From assembly GCA_030630905.1 (NCBI GenBank), contig DAOVMB010000033.1, positions 1-11,942 of the forward strand: DNA of 11,942 bases. The letters run 5' to 3'. Below, in pieces: positions 5,890 to 11,942 of this stretch. Within the stretch, counting starts at the first letter, position 1. Every line of letters starts with the position of its first letter. The notes below the pieces were generated by a model that was given only the letters and a program-made list of their open reading frames with translations, made no database searches and was not told the DNA's origin. Source of the stretch: Sedimentisphaerales bacterium (lineage in GTDB: Bacteria > Planctomycetota > Phycisphaerae > Sedimentisphaerales > Anaerobacaceae). The translations under genes were made by a program, and so were the position numbers.

Positions 5890-7683
5890 CTACCTCGTCC
5901 AGTAACTCGCGAACAGGGCGAAATCTTCCATGTCGACAATTCCATCGCCGGATGAGGCCGGGGCAATATCGGCAGAAAGCTGCTCCGAACTCTGCAGCCA
6001 CTGGCTCGTTAAGGTCATCAAATCTTCGGAATCCACCAAACCGTCGCTGTTGAAGTCAGCCGGCACCGGTGATGTCAATTCAATGCCGTCGCCGGTGCCC
6101 AGGTTGCGGGAGTATTGTTTGAACCACGAATTATTCCAATGCTCGTGTGCCCCCAGGCTGGCCAGCCCAATCCTGTCCTTTTTCGGATTATAAAATGTCC
6201 CCGATGGAGGATTGTCGGCCAGCGCTGCCTCATGAAGGTAATCGTCGGCGCCGTCGTAGTAAGGATAATCATTCCACTCTGTCCGGAGAAAATCGTAGCA
6301 GACCGAATCGATAGCAACCGGGTCCTGAGAAACGAACAAACTTGACGGCCAATCCCCGTAAAATGGCGCCATGTTCCACTTGACCGGCCGCGAATCCCAG
6401 TTCTGCCCGGCGAAAAGACCATCGATAAGATAGAGAACCGTCTTGCCGCCCAGTTCGGGATGCCCCATCAGATCCACGAGAGCGCGGTAATGTCCCATCC
6501 CCCTGCGGTTTACCGGCAGGCTGCTGTGCATGTCGTAATAGTCATACCTTTGGCCCCGGAGGGTGCGGTCCGGGTTCCTTAGAAGCGAGCCGTAATGGTT
6601 CTTGCCGCACACCGTTATCCCGCCGCTGTCATGGCTCTTGAGAATGGCAAAGTTGATCATATAGTCCGCCTCGGCAAACGAACGCGGTATATAATCCTGC
6701 CTCTTACCATAGGCGGCGGACGTGCTCCAGTGAAACTCCACGATGGAAAATGTCGATTGAGTTCTTCCAAGCCCGCCGTGACTGGCCATATAGCAGACGT
6801 TCGGAAATTTCGGGTGCACGATGTTGTAATAAAAGTTCGGCATTATCCGCCCCGGATCGCCAATAGTAATATCCGCCTGATCCACCCCGGCCACGTTGAC
6901 CAATTGTCCCAGCAGCGAAACGGTCATCTGCGGCGAGTTGTCAATCCTGTTTTTATTGCCGGACCGCTGCTCGAACGTGTTCGTATTAGCGTTGTAACAC
7001 ATCGTATTGTTTATCTTGATGGCAATCTTTTCGCCGGCGGTATATCCAACGTCTGCTTTGCCCCGGCTGCGATTGAAATTCCGGAAAATCGCATCCCACG
7101 CCATCGCATCCGAACTCTCACCGGCCAGGCCGCGAATCGCTCGCGAAACCATCTTGTCCACTACTGCCTGGTCCGTATGATTGTCGTCGTACCAATGCTC
7201 GGACGAAGAATAGCCATTCCAATCCGTAGCGTTCGGATCATGTATCCATACGACCCGCCCCGGATACACCCCCTGAGCTATACCGATAGGTGCATTCGGC
7301 GTTTGTACGGCAGCTAGAGTTGCCTTTTCTTCGGTCGAACTTAAAGCCAGCCACACGCACCCAACACTCACGGCAATGAATACTGTACACAGCACAAAAC
7401 GTGCCTGCGCTCGATAGCGTTTGGCTTTACGAAAAGCACTCACCGAACCGGCCAGCCCCAAAAGCCAGATGATAAAACCCGAAGCCAGAGGAAAGGCCAC
7501 ACGCTGGCAGGGATACGTTGCCCGGGAAGGCTTCGGTAAAACACGCACCAGGAACCATATAAGAGCAACAAATCCGGTCAGTGGAAATATCCAGATCAAC
7601 CAGCGGCCTTTTTGCACGTGACCGGAACTCTTGCCGGTTTTTGGACAACCTGATGAAACAGACTTTTTTCTTAAGAGCAGCAT
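5890..7683 (-). CDS. DUF362 membrane protein with C-terminal dockerin repeats
   Basis: This 597-residue protein has three hydrophobic helices at about 29-50, 63-83 and 95-115. A large exported region follows (about 130-540) with DUF362 features: GEKIAIKINNTM (217-228), GGITVCGKNHYGSL (354-367), VLYLIDGLFAGQN (416-428) and SLFVSQDPVAIDSVCYDFL (448-466). DUF362 proteins are poorly characterised, and some carry Fe-S domains, which are absent here. The end holds two dockerin-type calcium-binding repeats: DFNSDGLVDSEDL (543-555) with SQWL, then GDGIVDMEDF (579-588) with ASYW. Proteins with this tail are common in planctomycetes and are probably assembled at the cell surface. AAAGGAAG (7688-7695 on the complement) fixes the start. 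The gene lies downstream of tRNA-Pro on the same strand and converges on the permease. Its function is unknown. Confidence 0.88.
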   Translation of the reverse strand: MLLLRKKSVSSGCPKTGKSSGHVQKGRWLIWIFPLTGFVALIWFLVRVLPKPSRATYPCQRVAFPLASGFIIWLLGLAGSVSAFRKAKRYRAQARFVLCTVFIAVSVGCVWLALSSTEEKATLAAVQTPNAPIGIAQGVYPGRVVWIHDPNATDWNGYSSSEHWYDDNHTDQAVVDKMVSRAIRGLAGESSDAMAWDAIFRNFNRSRGKADVGYTAGEKIAIKINNTMCYNANTNTFEQRSGNKNRIDNSPQMTVSLLGQLVNVAGVDQADITIGDPGRIMPNFYYNIVHPKFPNVCYMASHGGLGRTQSTFSIVEFHWSTSAAYGKRQDYIPRSFAEADYMINFAILKSHDSGGITVCGKNHYGSLLRNPDRTLRGQRYDYYDMHSSLPVNRRGMGHYRALVDLMGHPELGGKTVLYLIDGLFAGQNWDSRPVKWNMAPFYGDWPSSLFVSQDPVAIDSVCYDFLRTEWNDYPYYDGADDYLHEAALADNPPSGTFYNPKKDRIGLASLGAHEHWNNSWFKQYSRNLGTGDGIELTSPVPADFNSDGLVDSEDLMTLTSQWLQSSEQLSADIAPASSGDGIVDMEDFALFASYWTR

Positions 7684-7793
7684 TTTGCTTCCTTTAGAAA
7701 CGATACTGAGTAAACGTCTGCGGCTCCTCCTGTCCTCGAAAAACTACCCGCTAAAAAGTGTACATGCGGCTAAAACCTGCAATCCCGGACAAA

Positions 7794-7867
7794 TCGGGGC
7801 GACTGGACTTGAACCAGCGACCTCTTGACCCCCAGTCAAGCGCGCTACCAAACTGCGCTACGCCCCG
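7794..7867 (-). tRNA. tRNA-Pro (anticodon GGG)
   Basis: On the complement the sequence folds as a full cloverleaf. The 7-bp acceptor stem is CGGGGCG/CGCCCCG, the D arm is GCGC/GCGC, and the anticodon stem is CTTGA/TCAAG with loop CTGGGGG and anticodon GGG. The variable loop is five bases, and the T arm is GCTGG-TTCAAGT-CCAGT with one G-U pair. The discriminator is A73, as expected for Pro. The 3' CCA is not encoded; the next bases are TTT. It reads proline CCC/CCU codons. Confidence 0.95.
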
Positions 7868-7879
7868 TAACGGATGTTA

Positions 7880-7908
7880 ATTGTATTACAAGACAGTTCA
7901 TAAAACAA
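7880..7908 (-). promoter_or_regulatory. Probable promoter of tRNA-Pro
   Basis: On the complement, TTGTTT (7903-7908) and TACAAT (7880-7885) are 17 bp apart. The -10 ends 12 bases before the mature tRNA 5' end, a short leader typical of tRNA genes. The -35 matches only TTG, so confidence is moderate. Confidence 0.45.
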
Positions 7909-7943
7909 ATAAATTTTCAAAATTCACCGGTACTTAATCGCAC

Positions 7944-7972
7944 TTGACGAATAATCTTCATTTCCATAAAAT
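7944..7972 (+). promoter_or_regulatory. Promoter of ankyrin lipoprotein gene
   Basis: TTGACG (7944-7949) and TAAAAT (7967-7972) are separated by exactly 17 bp, each with one mismatch from consensus. The start point would be near 7979, giving a leader of 48-60 bases. It points away from the tRNA promoter on the other strand, so the two units are divergent. Confidence 0.6.
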
Positions 7973-8026
7973 CCTCAATAAAGTGATTCGCATCCTGTTA
8001 TTATTGAGAAATAGCGGAAAAATTAC

Positions 8027-9505
8027 ATGGGAATTATTATGACAATTCAAAAAAAAGCAATCATGGTAATGATAGTTTTACTTGCTGGTTTAACCTTAGC
8101 GGGTTGTGCAGTTCAGGCTCCAACTGCACTGACGAAAGCTTCGATAAGCGGAGACCTCACGACAGTTCAATCAATCCTGGCAAATAAGCCGAAACTAATC
8201 AACGCCGAAAACGAAGACGGCTGGACTTCTCTGCACATGGCGGCTTACAAAGGCCATAAGAATGTAGTGGAGTTTCTCCTCGTCAAAGGAGCAAAAGTTA
8301 CCACTCGAGAAAATCGCTTCGGCCAGACACCTCTGCACGACGCGGCTCAATATGGTCACAAGGATGTAGCGGAGCTTCTTATCGATTACGGGACGAATGT
8401 TAACGTCAAAGATAAATTCATGTGGACGCCTTTGCACGCTGCAGTCGCAGGGGGACATAAAGATATGGTCGAGCTGCTGATTGCCAAAGGAGCACAAATT
8501 AACATTAAAGAAGACAGCGGCAAAACTCCTCTATATTTTGCAGCTCGTGACGGTCGGAGAGAAATGGCCGAGTTGCTGATTACCAAAGGAGCGAATATTA
8601 ACGCCAAAGACAACAGCGGCAGAACTCCTCTGCACGTTGCAGCCATAGAGGATCATAACGAGTTGGTTAAATTTCTCCGCAAACATGGCGCCAACATGGA
8701 CTCTGAAATTTTCGATGTGGTTCAGCAGGGCGATCTTGGCACATTGAAGGTTCTCTTGACTGAAAATCCGAAACTCGTCAACGCCAAAGATTCCTACCTG
8801 TCACTGTCTCCTTTATCCTGGGCGGCCATTGAGGGCCATAAGGAAGCGGCTGAGTTTCTTATTTACAAAGGAGCAGATGTCGGCACAAAAAACAGGACTG
8901 GAAGGGGCGCCAGTCCTCTGCACTGGGCGGCCAAGCAGGGACACAAGGACGTGCTTGAGCTTCTAATCGCCGGGGGAGCTGAGGTTAACGCCGTAGATAA
9001 AAGCGGTGTTACTCCTCTACATCGGGCGGTCATGGGGGGGCATAAGGATCTGGCCGAGCTTCTCATTGCAAAGGGGGCCGAGATTGACGGCGATACGTTA
9101 CACCGGGCAGCCATTAACGGCCATAAGGAAGTGGCCGAGCTTCTCATTGCAAAGGGAGCAGATGTAAACGCGAAAACCACATCCCGGCTTTTTTCTTCAA
9201 CAAAAAGAATAGTAAGAGCCAAAGGCAGTACCCCGTTACACCTGGCAGTCGTAGAGGGCCACAAGAATGTTGCAGAGCTTCTTATCGACAAAGGCGCAGA
9301 TATAAATGCAAAAGATATCACGGGAGTCACTCCTTTACATTGGGCGGCAATAAGAGGATTCAAAGAAATGATTGAGCTTCTCATTGCCAACGGGGCGAAA
9401 GTTAACTCTAAAGATAAAAATGGTATTACTCCTCTTAGTTGCGCCATCTGGCAAGATTATACGGAAATAGCCGAGCTGCTCCGCATGCGCGGGGCTGTAG
9501 AATGA
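8027..9505 (+). CDS. Ankyrin-repeat lipoprotein
   Basis: This 492-residue protein has a signal peptide (KKAIMVMIVLLAGLTLAGC) and lipobox LAGC, with lipidation at Cys27 if translation starts at 8027 or Cys23 if it starts at 8039. Both starts are ATG; a GGGA at 8030-8033 slightly favours 8039, and the choice does not change the mature protein. The rest is a run of about 14 ankyrin repeats of roughly 33 residues, most with the consensus TPLHxAAxxGHKxVxELLIAKGAxVNAKD. The first (about 35-62) and seventh (about 228-257) are degenerate and share a PKLxNAxD pattern, as if a block had been duplicated. One unit has a longer loop with a basic insert (TSRLFSSTKRIVRAK). Ankyrin stacks bind other proteins, so this is probably a scaffold or inhibitor on the periplasmic face of a membrane. 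It appears to be a single-gene unit. The partner is unknown. Confidence 0.93.
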   Translation: MGIIMTIQKKAIMVMIVLLAGLTLAGCAVQAPTALTKASISGDLTTVQSILANKPKLINAENEDGWTSLHMAAYKGHKNVVEFLLVKGAKVTTRENRFGQTPLHDAAQYGHKDVAELLIDYGTNVNVKDKFMWTPLHAAVAGGHKDMVELLIAKGAQINIKEDSGKTPLYFAARDGRREMAELLITKGANINAKDNSGRTPLHVAAIEDHNELVKFLRKHGANMDSEIFDVVQQGDLGTLKVLLTENPKLVNAKDSYLSLSPLSWAAIEGHKEAAEFLIYKGADVGTKNRTGRGASPLHWAAKQGHKDVLELLIAGGAEVNAVDKSGVTPLHRAVMGGHKDLAELLIAKGAEIDGDTLHRAAINGHKEVAELLIAKGADVNAKTTSRLFSSTKRIVRAKGSTPLHLAVVEGHKNVAELLIDKGADINAKDITGVTPLHWAAIRGFKEMIELLIANGAKVNSKDKNGITPLSCAIWQDYTEIAELLRMRGAVE

Positions 9506-9551
9506 CAAAACTCGCAATAAGGAAAGGCCTGTTTTATCCTTTGTAAGAAAA

Positions 9552-9689
9552 TTGAAATCGAAAAAATATCTTCGTTTAGGCTACGGAATCGTCATTGCCG
9601 TTTTGGGGACAGGCTTTTGCATTGGACATTATATAATTGTAAGAGCTGTCATTGAGGCGATTTATATAGGAATCATGACAAGTCATTGA
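9552..9689 (+). CDS. Possible 45-residue single-TM protein
   Basis: Starting at a TTG, this frame encodes a basic N-terminus (KSKKYLRLGYG) and then a hydrophobic stretch (about 12-30, IVIAVLGTGFCIGHYIIV), ending at TGA 9687-9689. The composition resembles a real membrane peptide more than random DNA. Against it, no ATG or GTG start exists upstream in frame as far as the TAG at 9498-9500, and no ribosome-binding site is visible. An ATG at 9502 overlapping the ankyrin stop opens another frame (MTKLAIRKGLFYPL) that stops at 9544-9546, so this may be a frameshifted remnant. The rest of the 9506-9815 gap holds the downstream promoter and otherwise nothing I recognise. Confidence 0.25.
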   Translation: MKSKKYLRLGYGIVIAVLGTGFCIGHYIIVRAVIEAIYIGIMTSH

Positions 9690-9752
9690 TACCAATTTGA
9701 CAATTGAGCCTGTCCATTTCATATTTTTACCAGAAATATTTCAAGAAAAGCT

Positions 9753-9782
9753 TTGACATAGTTAGGGTAAACTAACTATATT
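9753..9782 (+). promoter_or_regulatory. Promoter of the dtxR-feoA-feoB operon
   Basis: TTGACA (9753-9758) and TATATT (9777-9782) are 18 bp apart, and the spacer is almost entirely occupied by the palindrome annotated next. The expected start point, about seven bases after the -10, falls at 9789-9790, directly at an AUG. Confidence 0.7.
9758..9779. promoter_or_regulatory. DtxR-family operator palindrome
   Basis: ATAGTTAG (9758-9765) and CTAACTAT (9772-9779) form perfect 8-bp inverted arms around GGTAAA. The TTAG...CTAA arrangement matches the style of DtxR, IdeR and MntR boxes. It lies exactly between -35 and -10 and immediately before a DtxR-family gene and the feo genes, so metal-dependent autorepression is the natural reading. 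Confidence 0.75.
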
Positions 9783-9789
9783 AGGGAAA

Positions 9790-9816
9790 ATGAAGAAAAT
9801 GCAGGCAAAACAGTAA
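9790..9816 (+). other. Possible eight-codon leader ORF
   Basis: ATG at 9790 opens a short frame (MKKMQAKQ) whose TAA shares its last base with the ATG of the DtxR-type gene (TAATG). Since the predicted transcript starts at about 9789-9790, this would be a leaderless ORF coupled to the regulator start. The regulator itself has no good ribosome-binding site. Chance occurrence is possible. Confidence 0.25.
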
Positions 9817-9827
9817 TGGCAGCAGAA
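9800..9827 (+). repeat. Initiation-region repeat, copy 1
   Basis: TGCAGGCAAA (9800-9809), AGTA (9812-9815) and ATGG-C-AGCAGAA (9816-9827) recur in the same order around the feoA start. This copy contains the ATG of the DtxR-type gene. The spacing between blocks is shorter here than in copy 2. Confidence 0.6.
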
Positions 9828-10307
9828 AATGCAAATTTAAGTTCATCTTTGGAAGACTATCTTGAAGCGATTTTCAACCTTTCCAAAGAGTCTAACATCG
9901 CTCGCAGCAAGGACATAGCGAAATCTCTGGGCGTATCCAGGGCCTCGGTAACCGGGGCGTTGCGGGTACTTAAGGAAAAGGGCCTGGCTAATTACAAGCC
10001 GTACGATTATGTGACGCTGACCGAAACCGGCCGGCCGATCGCAGCGGAAGTCGCCCAAAAGCACAAAATTCTGGAATCTTTTTTCGTCGACTTTTTGGGC
10101 ATCGAGCCTAATATCGCCCAGGAGGCCGCCTGCAAGGCCGAGCACACGCTGGGGCCGGGAATCATTGCAAAGCTTTTATGTTTCATCGAATTTGTAAAGC
10201 ACAGCAGCAAAAACGGCTGCGACCTGGCGGACCAATTCGAAAAATTCTGCAAAAAGCAGACGTCAAAAAGTGCAGGCAAACGAGACAGTAAAAATGGAGC
10301 AGAATAA
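9816..10307 (+). CDS. DtxR/MntR-family metal-dependent repressor
   Basis: This 163-residue protein has an N-terminal winged helix-turn-helix (about 10-75; SLEDYLEAIFNL, then ARSKDIAKSLGVSRASVTGALRVLKEKGL) and a dimerisation and metal domain (about 76-145). By comparison with DtxR and MntR, likely metal ligands are D14, E17, H83, E87, C106, E109 and H110. Asp at 14 is MntR-like, whereas Cys at 106 corresponds to DtxR Cys102, a mixed set. The SH3-like third domain of long DtxR proteins is absent; the next gene, feoA, encodes a protein of that fold. With iron bound it would be expected to repress the feo operon through the palindrome in its own promoter. Iron is preferred over manganese because of the neighbours. 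The stop overlaps feoA by 14 bases. The tail (KKQTSKSAGKRDSKNGAE) looks disordered. Confidence 0.92.
   Translation: MAAENANLSSSLEDYLEAIFNLSKESNIARSKDIAKSLGVSRASVTGALRVLKEKGLANYKPYDYVTLTETGRPIAAEVAQKHKILESFFVDFLGIEPNIAQEAACKAEHTLGPGIIAKLLCFIEFVKHSSKNGCDLADQFEKFCKKQTSKSAGKRDSKNGAE
10271..10304 (+). repeat. Initiation-region repeat, copy 2
   Basis: TGCAGGCAAA (10271-10280), AGTA (10287-10290) and ATGGAGCAGAA (10294-10304) repeat the blocks found around the DtxR-type start. Here the region also encodes the last residues of the DtxR-type protein. The match supports ATG 10294 as the feoA start. Confidence 0.6.
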
Positions 10308-10572
10308 AGTAATACCTCTGTCGATGATCAAGTCCGGTGAGACGGTTAAATTAGCCGGCGTCGAAGCCGGACGCGGTTTGAACAGCCGGCTTGCTGCAAT
10401 GGGGCTTTTGCCCAACGTGGAAATAACCGTCGTAAGCAATGGCCACCCCGGGCCTTTTGTTATCAGCGTCAAAGACTCCAGGATGATGTTAGGCAGGGGG
10501 ATGGTAGATAAAATTATGGTAAGTAGCTGCGATTATGAAAAAGATCAAGGTCGCCCTGGCCGGCAATCCTAA
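10294..10572 (+). CDS. feoA: FeoA, ferrous iron transport accessory protein
   Basis: From ATG 10294 the protein has 92 residues. A GTG at 10270 could add eight, but the repeat shared with the upstream gene start favours 10294. It is one SH3-like FeoA domain: PLSMIKSGETVKLAGVEAGRG, then SRLAAMGLLPNVEITVVSN, ending SVKDSRMMLGRGMVDKIMV. The conserved LxxMGLxPG pattern is recognisable, with Asn in place of the usual Gly. FeoA is a small cytoplasmic protein thought to bind the cytoplasmic side of FeoB and support Fe(II) uptake. The gene overlaps the regulator by 14 bases and feoB by 38 bases. Its last dozen residues (CDYEKDQGRPGRQS) are a hydrophilic tail encoded in the feoB overlap. Confidence 0.92.
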   Translation: MEQNKVIPLSMIKSGETVKLAGVEAGRGLNSRLAAMGLLPNVEITVVSNGHPGPFVISVKDSRMMLGRGMVDKIMVSSCDYEKDQGRPGRQS

Positions 10573-11942
10573 TAGCGGAAAAACCACAATATTCAACCTG
10601 TTGACGGGCGCCCGACAGCACGTGGGCAATTATCCCGGCGTGACAGTTGAGAAGAAGGAAGGTCTATGCAAATACAACGGGCATGAGATTACATTTGTTG
10701 ACTTGCCGGGGACATACAGTCTGACCGCTTACTCGATCGAAGAGATTGTCACCCGAAACTTCATCATCGAAGAACGGCCGGACGTTGTGGTCGATATTGT
10801 GGATGCCTCCAATATCGAACGAAATCTTTATTTGGCAACGCAGCTTATCGAAATGAATGTCCCGCTGATTCTGGCGTTCAATATGAGCGATGTTGCCGAG
10901 CAGAAAGGGCTGCTGTTTGATATCGAGCAGTTATCCAGGCTCCTTGAAGCGCCGATTGTCCCGACCATCGGCAACAAAAGCAAAGGCAAAAAAGGGCTGC
11001 TCGAAGCGATTGTGGAAACAGCAAAGAAGGACAAGCGCCGGCGTATTCATAATGTTAGTTACGGCGAAGAAATCGAGCACGAACTGGCAAAAGTCGAAGC
11101 AATAATCGACGCCAATGAGCATCACCTGGCGGAAAAGTATGGCTCAAGATGGTCGGCGATCAAACTGCTGGAGCAGGACGACGACATAACAAAAAAGGTT
11201 CAGAGCCGGGAACTAATCGACGCCGTCAAATCCGGCACCGAGCACCTCAGGAGCATTTTCGGCGATGAGCCGGAAATCGTCATGGCCGATCGACGGTACG
11301 GCTTCATCTCAGGCGCATGTCAGGAGACGATCAGAACCACCGTCGAATCGCGCCACAGCTACAGCGACATGATCGATGCGGTCGTTACAAATCGCATTCT
11401 TGGGCTGCCAATATTTCTGATATTGATGTATTTAGTCTTTTTTTCGACATTTAAGATAGGTGAATATCCGATGAGCTGGCTCGAGCAGTTTTTCGGCTGG
11501 GTTGGTAAAACGATAGCCGGTTTTTGGCCGACCAATTCCGAGAGCTGGCTTATGTCTCTTTTGGTTGATGGCGTTATAGGTGGAGTAGGGGGGGTGCTTG
11601 TGTTCCTCCCAAATATCTTGTTGCTGTTCTTGGCTATTGCCCTTCTTGAGGATTCCGGCTATATGGCCAGGGCCGCCTTTATTATGGACCGCGTAATGCA
11701 CAAGATAGGCCTGCACGGCAAAAGCTTTATACCGATGCTTATCGGTTTCGGATGTTCGGTTCCAGCCATAATGGGCGCACGAATACTCGAAAACAAACGT
11801 AACAGATTTACGACAATAATGGTAATACCTCTGATGAGCTGCGGCGCAAAGCTGACGATTTATGCGCTGATAATACCGGCTTTCTTCCCGGAAAAATGGC
11901 GCGGGCCAATGCTCTGGTTTATTTATTTAATAGGGATTGTAC
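10535..11942 (+). CDS. feoB: FeoB, ferrous iron transporter, 3' end cut by window
   Basis: The frame runs open from ATG 10535 to the end of the window, 469 codons of a protein usually 650-780 residues long. The N-terminal GTPase has G1 GNPNSGKT (10-17), G2 Thr37 in GVTVE, G3 DLPG (56-59), G4 NMSD (116-119) and a G5 region near PTIGNKSKGK (143-152). A helical spacer domain follows, then the membrane region from about residue 290 (ILGLPIFLILMYLVFFSTF). The first gate motif, GFGCSVPAIMGARIL, carries the conserved Cys, with Ala where many homologues have Gly. A second conserved segment is PLMSCGAKLTIYALIIPAF. FeoB imports Fe(II) through the inner membrane, powered or gated by GTP. No clear ribosome-binding site is present, so translation is probably coupled to feoA through the 38-base overlap. 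Confidence 0.96.
   Translation, partial: MKKIKVALAGNPNSGKTTIFNLLTGARQHVGNYPGVTVEKKEGLCKYNGHEITFVDLPGTYSLTAYSIEEIVTRNFIIEERPDVVVDIVDASNIERNLYLATQLIEMNVPLILAFNMSDVAEQKGLLFDIEQLSRLLEAPIVPTIGNKSKGKKGLLEAIVETAKKDKRRRIHNVSYGEEIEHELAKVEAIIDANEHHLAEKYGSRWSAIKLLEQDDDITKKVQSRELIDAVKSGTEHLRSIFGDEPEIVMADRRYGFISGACQETIRTTVESRHSYSDMIDAVVTNRILGLPIFLILMYLVFFSTFKIGEYPMSWLEQFFGWVGKTIAGFWPTNSESWLMSLLVDGVIGGVGGVLVFLPNILLLFLAIALLEDSGYMARAAFIMDRVMHKIGLHGKSFIPMLIGFGCSVPAIMGARILENKRNRFTTIMVIPLMSCGAKLTIYALIIPAFFPEKWRGPMLWFIYLIGIV

Noticed and set aside
6595..7317. 240-codon plus-strand open frame
   Set aside because: It lies wholly antisense within the DUF362 gene, whose motifs and membrane segments are unmistakable; its translation is Arg/His-rich and domain-free.
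7631..7828. Plus-strand frame ending GATGLEPATS
   Set aside because: The ending is the familiar antisense translation of a tRNA gene; the tRNA-Pro cloverleaf explains it.
9607..9715. GGACAGGCT (9607-9615) and its inverse (9707-9715) as ends of a small element
   Set aside because: Nine-base arms 91 bases apart with no target duplication or transposase are weak evidence, and no stable local stem forms.

Overview
The window looks like chromosomal DNA from an anaerobic or microaerophilic bacterium with a lipoprotein-rich envelope. A Planctomycetota (Phycisphaerae-like) origin is the best guess. The main hint is the minus-strand DUF362 protein, which ends in two dockerin-type EF-hand repeats (DFNSDGLVDSEDL and GDGIVDMEDF), a tail often seen on exported planctomycete proteins. 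Iron-sulfur, thiol and ferrous-iron functions suit a low-oxygen life. This assignment is inferred from the protein style and was not checked by a search.

Layout. Bases 1-1125 carry the 3' part of an unrecognised gene. A gap follows with a large imperfect hairpin and then a strong promoter with overlapping dyad repeats. Bases 1474-5880 hold seven plus-strand genes: an Rrf2/IscR-type regulator with three cysteines, a cupin, a 53-residue lipoprotein, a membrane-anchored TlpA-like thioredoxin, a small lipoprotein with two Cys-rich repeats, a ferredoxin-like protein with extra cysteines, and an SO_0444/COG0701-type metal-efflux permease. I read these as one redox and metal-handling locus. The Rrf2 protein would sense Fe-S or redox state, and a partial copy of its putative operator lies before the second transcription unit. 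The thioredoxin and Cys-rich lipoprotein would act outside the inner membrane, the ferredoxin inside, and the permease would export metal.

A DUF362/dockerin membrane protein (5890-7683, minus) converges on the permease with only nine bases between the stop codons. Upstream of it on the same strand is a tRNA-Pro(GGG). Divergent from the tRNA, with its own good promoter, is a 492-residue ankyrin-repeat lipoprotein (8027-9505). A roughly 310-base gap follows that may hold a very small single-TM protein.

The right end (9753-11942) is a ferrous-iron uptake operon: a DtxR-family regulator, feoA and the first 469 codons of feoB. A clean palindrome sits exactly between the -35 and -10 of its promoter, a classic arrangement for iron-dependent autorepression. 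The three genes overlap. The initiation regions of the regulator and feoA are partial copies of each other, and the predicted transcript begins at or next to an AUG that opens an eight-codon ORF whose stop overlaps the regulator start.
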